From Apostichopus japonicus (Eukaryota > Echinodermata > Holothuroidea > Aspidochirotida > Stichopodidae), in contig NC_092568.1 of NCBI RefSeq assembly GCF_037975245.1, positions 17,813,001-17,877,000 on the forward strand: a stretch of 64,000 nt of DNA. Direction: 5' to 3'. Position 1 is the first letter of the stretch. Every line of letters starts with the position of its first letter. A model generated the notes under the pieces. That model was not told the DNA's origin. It saw only the letters and a list, made by a program, of their open reading frames with translations, and searched no databases. Positions 1-10,206 of this stretch are shown here, one piece after another. The translations under genes and the position numbers were made by a program.

Positions 1-45
1 TTTTTTGTGGAGGTCAAAGGTCATTTTGGGTCACTGGGGGCACTC

Positions 46-847
46 ACCGAGCCGTGAACATCAGTTCAAGCTTTAAAGAGCATTTCATAGATCTATAGTG
101 TCGAATATCTTGGAAAGTTGGAACAGCTATAGAAGACATTATTAGCACGCAAACATTTCTTAGACGGCAGCATATCATAAGTAACTTCTATGTCGTCTTC
201 AATAATATTTCCCTCACAAAAAAAGATGATGCAACGGCTACGTCCTTCCGCTTACTCAGTAAAGTATGTTTGCTTGAACTAGGGAGGAGGCTGCTACCGT
301 TCGAATAGTTACGTGTACGTTAATCTTTATGCTCAAACGTACTTACAGCGTTAATGCTCGTAAAATCTTACGAGATGGTTACCAGAAAGTCAGAAGAGAG
401 AACATCATGCCGTCACGCTGTGATGCCTCAGTGATGTAATCATGTTGGTGATCATGGCATCTCTTCATCATTCTTTATCAGACTCCCGAAGGAGCTGACA
501 GGATAATAAAATCCCCTCTGATAACATTAGGTAATCGGTTGACGGCGTTGATATAAGGTTTGCAGTACCTTTTACAATTAGTTGTAAAACTTAAGCATCA
601 CTGTACCCTGAGTACGCATTTAGTACAATTGTCAGTAAACCTTAGCAATATTTAGCAAAAATTAATGTAAAATATTCATTTTCTAGCTCAAGAGATATAG
701 CGTTTTTCTGTGATTGCTCATAAACTATGTTTCATTGCTAAAAGTCACGGTACAACCTCCTTATGAATATGTATATATTTCAGGAAAACACCTACCTTTT
801 TTTATATCGTTTTATGTCCTGAATATCAAGTGAGACAATTAAATGTA
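46..847 (+). repeat. Left arm of a long inverted repeat (~0.8 kb)
   Basis: This stretch reappears in reverse complement at about 6150-6966. Matching landmarks include the segment around 65-130 (counterpart near 6880-6950), the block around 150-200 (counterpart near 6800-6860) and the block at 730-830 (counterpart 6155-6270). The arms differ by scattered substitutions and small indels, so the duplication is not recent. No coding frame is visible in either arm. The arms could be long terminal inverted repeats of one decayed DNA element or two independent insertions of one repeat family. Confidence 0.75.
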
Positions 848-1808
848 GGTATGTATGTATGTAGTTTAGATCCTCCTGCAAGCAGGAACTCGCGAAGGAG
901 CCATTATTGGCTTATCAAAGCCGCAAGCTGACAGAAGTCAGTCTCTTGCATGCATATTTAACGTCCATGATTATGAATTGTCAATTGTCAACAACTCTGT
1001 AACTGGACGACATACGTTCATTTTGGAGTCACTCGAACTCGGGACCTTATGATTGAAAGGCACCGGCGAGCCGTTGTTGATGCTCAAACACCTTTGTTGA
1101 TGTTGATGTCTCTAAAACAAAAGAAATGATCATCGACTTAAGACAGAAGGGAAGGTTGATATGATTAAAATAAATCTCAAATTTTGAATGGAAGCATTAC
1201 CTATAAAGTATAATGCCCTGCTGTGGTAAAACCGTTAATATTGAACATTATTGATGTATTGTGATTGCTTATCTTATGTCTGAAAGGACTGACAGTTTCA
1301 TAAACATAAACATTTTGTTTTTCTCTTGTGTGTTTAGAAAGGAACTCCTTTCTATAATGTTAATAAATGCAATACAACACAGCACTGCAAAATGAGAATT
1401 CAATTAAACTTTTGTGCGAACGTACAATACTCCAATTGGGGCATGGTATCTTTATGCATTCATATCACATTGTTTTGGAACAATCTTGAACTCTTAAGTA
1501 TTATTTCGACCCAAGAATAACCAGGCTGGCGTGGTGGCCTGAACGGTAGGAAGACAGCACTGCACGTCGGTGTTTGTTGTCAGGCTGTGTGAATCGCGCC
1601 GATCGGATGACAGACACTGCTTTGTTTACAATGGCATCGCCAAGGTGGAATTTTTATATGGGCCTAGGATCCCAATTCCATATCCTCCATCAGTTCGCAA
1701 AAGCATCCGGGAGATTACGTTGAGAGTCCGGCCTTCGGGCCAGAAGTGAGCCAGCTGACTTGCAATGGAGGGCTCACGTCGATTTCGGACTGGGTTGATA
1801 TTCAACGT

Positions 1809-3532
1809 CAGTGGCGTCACCAGACTTTTCAGTTTGGGGGGGGGGCACAGGGGGCACCAGCATTTGATGGGGGGCACTTAGGTGGATACGGATCGCCGTC
1901 CTGGGGGAGGGGTCTAAGGGGAGGGGGTGCCCCCTCCAGGCGAGGCAGAACGGGAAAATTATTGGGGGGGGGGCTAATGTGTAGAGACTATCTAAGCGGA
2001 GCGCCACCATCGGTTGGCGCGGAGCGTACAAGAAATTTTTGGGTTTTTCAAACCCCCAGATGGCCGGAAACGGCACTTCCCGAGTGTTTTATGCTACGAA
2101 TACCTAGCCCTAAAATATGGGTCTCAAGCCTGCAATTTCTCAGATTGCACGTAAAAGTCTGTAAAAACATTGTAATTTGTATATTCGATGGTGTTTTAAG
2201 AGAGTAGCTATTACTCGTAGTGTACTCGCAAAGACGTTTTTGAGTGTAGTAAGGGGTTGTTGGAGAACTGGCTGAAATGAAGCAAGTCATTGGCCTAAGA
2301 CGAAGTTGTGTTGCCCTTACCGGTACTCACACTCACTGCTTCCACTTTTCACGGGGCGTGAAGACGCGGTTGGGGTGACAATGTGGTCTATAGCCAGGGG
2401 ACGGGCCGAGGGTCCCCCCAGCATTTACTAAAATTATTACACCTATATAGTATACGTGTGCATCGGACAGATCGACAAGTATGCATTGAAAAATGGGCAG
2501 ATGCACGTTTCGGAGCCTTGGTAGATATAGGGGGGGGGGGGCTTATCATGCATTTGCCCCCTCAACTTTTTCATTGGGGGAAGCCCCCCGGTTCCGCCGC
2601 CACTGCCCCCTCCCCTTTGGAAAATTTTCGCTTACGGAGGATGGGCTAGATGCAAAATGCTGCCACATTTGATGCTAAATTCGATCTGAAGATATCTCCA
2701 GAAATTGCTATTTTTGAGGTAATGATTTTAACAAGGGGCAGAATTTTGCAGAGGATATGAACCACATGCTGTCGATATTATGCCTAACCCTATATCAATA
2801 GAACCTACATTTGTTGAAGTAATGTGTGCATGACCCCCGACTCCTTTCTTGTCTTTCTCGTTTTCGCCCATTATCTGTTAAGATGTAACAGGTTCCAGCA
2901 TCGTTATTGGCTCCTATCAGGGATCTCACCATGCAATCCAAAGTTTGATCACACATCGAGTATGGCTCAGTATGCAGGTGTGAACATTCGTCATTTGTTC
3001 CTACAAGCATCTAACCTCAAATGACCTCTGCACCCCCTACACAACAGGGTTAATATATGGGTCCACAAATATAGGCAAGTATGGTGCCTGCGGACCCTCA
3101 CATTCTCACATTTCGTCAGCTCCTAACCTGTCAACCTCAGACGAAGGCAACATATTGCAGTACCCTCCCTTCTCACAGTCATGTAGCTCGCGAACCGGAC
3201 GTGTATATCCGCTGGTATGGCGTGAGCACTGACACATTCAATGTAAATATCGACACCTGTTGTGATGGCGCAGGTCACGACTTCGATACCCGACGTTCAA
3301 GGATAAACTTTTTCATTTTTTCGCAGCTCATTTGAAGAAAATACGAATTACTGTGCTTCTTTGTCCTTATGAAAAACCAACTCAGATGATGGGAGTTGAA
3401 TATAACAAAATATATATATATTTTTTTACCAACCCAAATCTCAGATGGGGGGGGCACTCGGGGGGGCACTGGGTTTTCCAGGGGGGCACGTGCCCCCCTG
3501 GCCCCCCCCCCCCCCCCTTGGCGACGCCACTG
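1809..3532 (+). mobile_element. Non-autonomous hAT element (outer), 1724 bp, exact 8-bp TSD
   Basis: The left end reads CAGTGGCGTCACCAG and the right end, reverse-complemented, reads CAGTGGCGTCGCCAA. The 8 bp before the left end (1801-1808) and the 8 bp after the right end (3533-3540) are both TTCAACGT. CAGTGGCG-type termini with 8-bp duplications are typical of the hAT superfamily. There is no transposase frame, so it is non-autonomous. It is interrupted by a second element at 1937-2605. G-runs flank the interior near both ends. Confidence 0.85.
1937..2605 (+). mobile_element. Inner hAT-like element nested in 1809-3532
   Basis: It starts CAGGCGAGGCAGAACGGG and ends with the complement of CAGTGGCGGCGGAACCGGG. 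It lies inside the motif tgccccctcccctttgg, which is uninterrupted in the related element near 22240. The flanks repeat gccccctc if the last G of the element is shared with the target. It carries the hairpin core (about 1990-2030) and is a close copy of 22925-24007, but lacks the 388-bp element that interrupts that copy. Confidence 0.75.
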
Positions 3533-3844
3533 TTCAACGTTCAGTGAAACCATGGCCTCGATAAGGCGTAATCTCTTGTTAATTTTAGCTTTCTGTCTTC
3601 AATTTTATAATACAATAATTCAAATTAATTATTGCCTTTTTCATTCATCTTTTTCTCGCTAAGTAATCACAATTTATTTAAGATTAAATTTATGCTCATG
3701 TCTGCCTAGGTTCGATTCCCCGCCGAAGCACTATTTTATTTTATTTTATTTTGTTATCATTATTATTTATTTATTGGGTTGTTGTTAATATCTGCATGTC
3801 TATACATGGTGTTTTAAGTTTGTTTCGCTTTGTTTGTTTGTCTG

Positions 3845-4180
3845 TTTTTTGTAAGGGGGGGGGGGGTTGTTTCTATTTGGTATTTTGTTTCACGTAAACA
3901 CAGTAGGTCATTGCAATATTTTGCACAACTTGTCAATAGAAACCGATCGGAACTTAAGACCTGAGTAGTAAATTTGATTTCTGTCTCGCTCGTCGCCTTT
4001 CACTTGAAATTTTAATGAAAGTATACATAAGGACGAAAACTGTACCTGCAAAAGAAATGCTTCTTTTGTACAGTGTAAGGCCACCGCGACTTCTTTTCTG
4101 ACAAGCTTGATGATATTTGTTCTTCGGGAATGCTGTGTCATTACTTAGCCTTTATATTATAAACCGTTAAGTGTGGAAAC
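3845..4180. other. Intergenic, no gene recognised
   Basis: Contains a G-run (about 3856-3867) and ordinary AT-rich sequence. The short open frames here show no family resemblance. Confidence 0.5.
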
Positions 4181-4271
4181 AGCTATGCTCCTGTTAGAAC
4201 AACTTCACAATTCTTAAATGCTGATTTACTGAGGCAGGCGTTTGAAAGACAGTGTGATACAAACAGGTACG

Positions 4272-4440
4272 CAGGGGCGTAGCGAAGGGGTTTTTGTTGG
4301 GGGTGTGGAGAATTTGATTTGCCGACGGATCTGGAAGTGGTGACTGAAATGGGGGAGGGGTCTAAGGGTAGGGGGTCTACCCCTCCCCCTTTGGAAAAAT
4401 TAGTTTGAACGTCCTTAGATGCAATCTGGTGCATATTTTA
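4272..4440 (+). mobile_element. Fragment of a hAT-like element
   Basis: Begins CAGGGGCGTAGCGAAGGGG, a hAT-type terminus, and then carries the gggaggggtctaagg / ccctttggaaaa block shared with the elements at 1809 and 22164. No matching right end or target duplication was found. A weak candidate, CCCCTCCGCTAGTC, lies near 4885-4900. Confidence 0.5.
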
Positions 4441-7040
4441 AGTCAAATTTGGCACGGAAGAAGCTCCCGTTCTCCTTTTTCTATTCAGCTTTCCTTCTTT
4501 CTTCCCCTTCCGCTCTCTTCACCTTTTCTCCTTTTGCCGACAGACCCAAAATTTTACTTTACTTAATGTGTACAGCAGAAGACTACTGTGTTGGTTGCAT
4601 GCGGCAGTTTAGTTTTGAGTGCCGTGACAATATGTCAGCATGGTACGGTGGCTTAACAGGGACAAAGGAAAGAAAAACTGTGTCCCCAAATCTCACAATG
4701 TTGACTTTTCATCTCAAAATATTGCCTCTTTTTATTCCTTCAAAATTTGGACTTTAAAAGATCCAAAAACAAAAGTCCAAATGTAGCCTATAATGGCTGG
4801 CATTACACAGTGCCCGTGAAAACGCCAGCTCTTTTGTATCAAGCAATATCCGATGACAAGCTGCCACCCCTGCCCCCGCCCCCCCCCCCCTCCGCTAGTC
4901 AAACATTTTTAGTGACGACACTGATGTCGAAATTTGGAATTTATGTCCATGAATACCACATAACAAACTCAAGTGAAAGGGTAAAGGATAACTGTAGGTA
5001 TAAATTAATTTTGATTTGTTGCAGACTATTAGAAAACACTTCTATACAGTTTGCCAGTATTTCTATACCACTTTTACATTTGAGAAAGGTCCCTTTAAGC
5101 TTCATGTGAGCCTCGTATAGTGGCTGGAATACTTCTAAGAGCACACATGTCATTACAGGTCAGTTGCTCAGATGCATTACGAAACTCGATAGGATTAGAC
5201 ATGAGACTTTGATGGCTTAACAAAAATGTTTACAATCCATTATAAATTTGTCAGTAACAAATAGTGTTGAATGTCATAAAAGGTGTTCTGTTGTTTATAT
5301 GGAGTTAAAATGAAAAGTTTGATCTTTCATAAAATTTATGTCAATGGACTGCACTTCAGTTACGTCTTCGTTAATTTATCCTTAAAGGAGCATTCCAGAG
5401 ATTAAGCATAGTTTAAAGGTGAATCCGGAATAACGATAGATGTAGTATGCAATTCCATTTTTTTCTCTCCCTTTTTCGTATCTAATAACCCACGGTTGTT
5501 ATTTCTATTTGAATTGGGTTATACGTAGGTATTATAAAAAAAACATTGCTTGAACATTGGACACCCATTCAAATCGCCATCCCCACCTCTCTAACCCTTC
5601 CCTACTGGTAGGTGAAGTTTGAGAGCCAAATATTTTCAGTCGCAAATTTAGTGCCTTTCAAAATATGTTGTACAAGAAATGAATCACTTATAAGTCATTG
5701 TAAGTAGCCAACCAAACGGCTAATATCGATCTTGAAAACTTTTCTTTTTCAAATGACTTTTGCCTTCCACCCTTAATATCCCAATTCGCTTTATAGTCGA
5801 TAAGCAGAAAATCACGTGGTATTGAACAAAAGCACTGTTACTGAACATACACTGTACACGCTGGAGGAAGCATCATACCTAAATGCTCGCTAAGAGCTTC
5901 CGTAATTTCTATCTTTTCCTGTTGTGTACACATACACAATATCGTTTGCACGTTGTAATGCACAGTGTGACTCACACGCTCAGTGTACGTTATTGCGCAA
6001 TGAATTTAACCACGTGTTATGGTAAATATTTTCCCAGTTGTACATTACAACTACGTCACATGTAATCAAAGGGTGTCAAATGTTCGTTTTTTTACCTTTT
6101 CGAATGTTTTCCTGTTTCTATAACATATCTTTAGTGTTTGAACAGAAACATTTAATTTTTCACTTGATATTCAGGACAAAAAAACTATATCAAACAAGGT
6201 AGGTGTTTTCCTGAAACATATACATATTCATAAGGAGGTTGTACCGTGACTTTTAGCAATGAAACATAGTTTATGAGCAATAACAGACAAACTATATATT
6301 TCTTGAGCTAGAAAATGTAAAGTTGTCATTAATTTTTGCTAAGTATTGCTTGGGTTTACTGACAATTGTACTAAATGCGTACTCAGGGTACAGTGATGCT
6401 TAAGTTTGACAACTAATTGTAATAGGTACTGCAAATCTTATATGAACGCCGTTAAAACGTATCAATGATTGTTATCAGAGGGGATTTTATTATCCTGTCA
6501 GCTCCTTCGGGAGTCTGATAAAGAATGATGAAGAGATGCCATGATCACCAACATGATTACATCACTGAGGCATCACAGCGTGACGGCATGATGTACTCTC
6601 TTCTGACTTTCTGGTAACCATTTCGAAATCTTTTACGAGAATTAAGGTTGTGTGTGGGTTGGAGCCTAAACTCGGAAGTTAACTACCCGAACGCTTTGAG
6701 TAGCAGCAAACCTCCCCAGTTAAAGCAAGCACACTCTACTGGGTAAGCGGAAGGATGTAACGTTATGTCATCTTTTTGTGAGTGAGATATTTTTGAAGAT
6801 GACATACAGTAGAAGTTACTTATGAAATGCTGCCGTCTAAGAAATGTTTGCGTGCTAATTATGTCTTCTATATAGCTGTTCCAACTTTCCATGATATTCG
6901 ACCGTCACTAAATCTAGGAAATGCTCGTTAAAGCTTGAACTGATTTTCACGGCTGCAGTGAATGCCTAAATGTTATTCCATTGTTTATAAATTCTAATAA
7001 CGCGATCTAACCATGTTCTTTAATCATAATATAAAGAAAA
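4441..7040. other. Intergenic repeat-rich stretch, no gene
   Basis: Apart from the terminus at 5382 and the inverted-repeat arm at 6150-6966, nothing coding is visible. Open frames are short and compositionally biased. Confidence 0.5.
6150..6966 (-). repeat. Right arm of the long inverted repeat
   Basis: Reverse-complement partner of 46-847, with the arms about 5.3 kb apart. Similarity stops near the sequence just after 6966 on one side and near 6150 on the other. No clear target-site duplication is visible at the outer edges, so membership of a single element is an inference. Confidence 0.75.
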
Positions 7041-7055
7041 GAGCACCCATGGAAG

Positions 7056-7669
7056 GGGACAAACTAAAACGAATGACAGCGAATGACCGAATGACAATTG
7101 ACTTTGTACAGGGTTAATTATCACTTGCGAATGACAGCGAATGACAGCGAATGACAGCGAATGACAACGAAGGACAGTGTTGAGTGGAGATAGAATGATC
7201 AACGGAGTGGAGTAAATGCGGTTATTGGTTTTCTGCGCAAAAATGATTTGAGGAAAATCGCATGTTACGTGGTTGCAGGGTTTTGGTGTAATTTGAAACC
7301 ACAGGGAAAGTTTTTGTGTGAGAATGCGCTTGAGTGCTGTGCTTTTTACCTCTGTAGATTTATATAGAAAGATAACTGAAGCCGTTTCAAGATTATAGTA
7401 TTGTTAGTTTCTAACAATTAATATCGGAAAAATGACGTTAAATTTACTTTTTAAAATCAGACTTACAATTTCGCTTACTATAAGGTGCGTTTTTATCTTG
7501 TCCGTACTTTACTAGATCTAGATATCCACGAAGTCTGAACTGTGATATCCGGTTGAAGCAAATGTCTGTGCTGTCATTACTGTCATTCGTTTTAGTCAAC
7601 GCAATTTTTTAGTGTGTACAACATATTGTCATTCGTTATGTGTAACGCAATTGTCATTCGTTTTAGTAA
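7056..7669. mobile_element. Short TIR element with arrays of GAATGACA at both ends
   Basis: The left end carries ACTAAAACGAATGACA followed by repeated GAATGACA units (7071-7180). The right end carries the same motif in reverse (about 7570-7668). Flanking direct repeats, CACCCATGGAAG at 7044-7055 and CACCCCCATGGAAG at 7670-7683, look like an imperfect target duplication. There is no coding frame. The inverted terminal arrays resemble transposase-binding subterminal repeats. Confidence 0.5.
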
Positions 7670-7699
7670 CACCCCCATGGAAGATATATGCAACACCAT

Positions 7700-10135
7700 T
7701 TAGACTGAGGAAATAGACAACGATATTTTTGGTGTCCAATTGTTTCACTTCAATGCACAACACTTGACAGTAATATAATTTCACAAAATTCATAATTAAA
7801 GACAAATACTCATTGCATGGTTTATTTTCTAAGCTCCATTGTAAAGATACATCTACGCTGAGTGATAGTACTGAACTTCTAACATTGCTATATCCAGAGC
7901 CAAATTATTATCCAACACTTAGGTGAGGTCAATGCAATGCCCCAAAGGTGAAGCTGACCCACATTCAAGGGGTCCCTGTGAACACTTCCTGGCCAGAAAT
8001 ACGAGCATTCTATTCTGAGTTGGTCCCACGAAACTTAATAAATATACAGGAGGGGGTCGGGTGGGGGGGTCAGGGGAGGGAGAACAAAGTAATTGGTACC
8101 GCACGGCCCCAGAGGGTGGGTGTTCATTTGACACTGTCCACACCATATAACAGATATAAGTGGGATTGAGCATGAAACAGAACATATTTGCCATCATAAT
8201 TCCGCCTTACACATGACCCATGTTTTTTTCTGGCGCAAGTATTTTCTGTTTGTGGAATTCCATAATTCTCTTGGTGGTTATGTAAATCCAATGAACACTG
8301 TATTCAGCCATCTTAAAGGAAACAAACCTTGTATGCTTACGTTTAATTCATTCTGTTACCCCAGCAAGCTGACCCATTTGAGTCAACTTTGCAGTTTATA
8401 AGTATGAGCTGGATCACCAGCTGCCCTTTGCTTGAAGACTACCATCTCCCAGGGTATCAACTTGACCCATGCTGTTAATGACCCCAGTTTGCAGAGTTCA
8501 GAAGGGTCAATTGACATAGGGACACCACCAGAGTAAGACCTGTGTAATAGCAACTGTACCCAGCTCACTTGTTAATTCTATCTAGAATCACGGTCATATC
8601 TAGTTATCATCCTGGTGGCTACATTAATCTTGGTCCACTCTCCACATCCGTTCCGTGAAGGAACATACTTTTTCTCCGTAATCCTCATGAAGGCCTTCAC
8701 ATTTCATATTCTGACTCTCTTTGATTTTTAAATCTGCAAGGTCAGGCATTATAACCTCCTACTCATCATATTACCTGGATTATCAAAAACTGTGAGACTC
8801 TGTGGTACTTCGGACCTGCCAATTCTTGACCTCATCAGATTCGCACCTGGACTTGATCGCGTTAATTTGAAAAAAACATTTCGGCCTATACGGATGGGAT
8901 TACTCGCGTTTACCTGAAGCAAGCCAACCCCGTCTGCTATCCTACCAGTCACCAGAGGCTCAAGCACCCAGTCAAGGTCCGAGTAACCAAAAACCCGGGA
9001 GTCACTGATCCGTGCAACCAGTTCATTTAATAAAGCCCTCAAGAAAACAAGTCTTCCTTCTTTTGTTTTGTTTATTTGTTCTGTTGTGTTTTAGCTCTTC
9101 TGCTACTATGTAACAATTCCCATATGTACCACTTTATATCAAACATATTCCACTTCCTGTACATGAATGGGCCAACTTGTGTTTCAATAAATGAAATGCA
9201 CTATTAACATGGTGCATTTGTTTACAAGCTACATGTATATGTAACACAGTGCATAGTTTAACAAACTTTCATATTTATGTATTAATAACACAGCTGCCTA
9301 TGTCTGTAGACCATTACAAGCAAAACACCGAAATGGGGTTAAGGTTTTAATGAAGAAGTACATCGAACCTTGTGAGTAGTTTCAACAAATTTATATGTTA
9401 CCGTTACACAATATGCATTGATTGATCTTTTAATATATAATAATAATCATATTCTATGTTACGTGGCAAGAAATTCAACCACCTGGCTCACTAAACCATG
9501 GCTAGAGGTAAAATTTTAATCTTGCATGATATTTTATAGTTCATGAAAAAAGAAAATATTGAGTGCAAGTAAAAATGTTTGCTCTTCCGGCTTTCAAGAT
9601 ATTCACTCTTAAAATATGCTAAACTCTGGAATGCTCCTTAAGGCTTTTTATAAAGATTAGGATGTGGGATCCTCAGTTCAGGACTAAATATTAATGTAAA
9701 TCCATTCTTTTAACTTTACATAAACAAGAGAGCACCATTGAGTGACATTCAACAACCATTTTCCCTCGACAAATTTACATGTCTTGAGGCCGCGAAAGTC
9801 TTATGTTTTCCCACTGTGTTTTGTGTTGCATCTGATGAACTGACCTAAATGTCTGTATATTAGCCTTTATAGTCCAGTCACTTAAGTTAATGACCACCAC
9901 TTGTCTAAAAAGTCATTTCTCAAAATGAAAAGTGTTATATAAATCCAACTGAGGGATTCAAACTTCATCAGGTCCATTTTCAGCAAGTAGCACCAGAAGG
10001 CATCTCCAACGAGAAGATCAGGAGAATTTGACGGTGTGTAGCTGTTAAGTTTGCGTATAGGATCAAGTGAGATTTAGAAGATGCTTGACAGGGCCAATAA
10101 TGATCATCATTCTCCATCTTTCGCAAAGTAACATC
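7700..10135. other. Intergenic region 3' of the HAO gene
   Basis: No exon of a recognised gene. A 97-residue frame on the minus strand at 8749-9042 has no family resemblance I can name. The region probably includes the HAO 3' UTR just below 10136, but I could not place a poly(A) signal with confidence. Confidence 0.4.
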
Positions 10136-10206
10136 TTATAACTTTGATGCATGGTTTGGTAAATATCTTATCACTGATTTCGGTATTTCCTGTGCATTGG
10201 TACAAC
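10136..10206 (-). CDS. HAO1/HAO2: HAO exon 8 (stop codon, peroxisomal SKL)
   Basis: Acceptor CCCACAG precedes 10206. Encodes the last 22 residues, [12 protein letters not shown] then [10 protein letters not shown], and the stop TAA at 10138-10136. The phase fits exon 7 exactly, and the PTS1 ending confirms the exon although its sequence is otherwise poorly conserved. Confidence 0.88.

Larger units (their letters stand above)
5382..9641. mobile_element. Possible TIR element flanked by TTAA (4.26 kb)
   Basis: At 5382 the sequence reads TTAAAGGAGCATTCCAGAG. At 9623-9641 the complementary end reads CTCTGGAATGCTCCTTAA. Both terminal sequences abut TTAA, the target used by piggyBac- and Kolobok-type transposons. 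The interior contains the inverted-repeat arm at 6150-6966 and the element at 7056-7669, which may be later insertions. No transposase frame is visible. The two ends could also belong to separate short copies. Confidence 0.45.

Noticed and set aside
1527-1620. tRNA-like start ggctggcgtggtggcctgaa
   Set aside because: The B box is too degenerate and no acceptor stem pairs. Not called as a tRNA or SINE.
1746-2207. 153-residue plus-strand frame, Gly-rich
   Set aside because: It crosses the boundary of two transposable elements and reads G-runs.
3700-3760. Exact B box (ggttcgattcc) followed by a TTTTA-rich tail
   Set aside because: No A box or cloverleaf upstream. A SINE relic is possible but not supportable.
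8749-9042. 97-residue minus-strand frame of ordinary composition
   Set aside because: No recognisable family or splice partner. It could be a retroelement fragment, but I saw no supporting motif.
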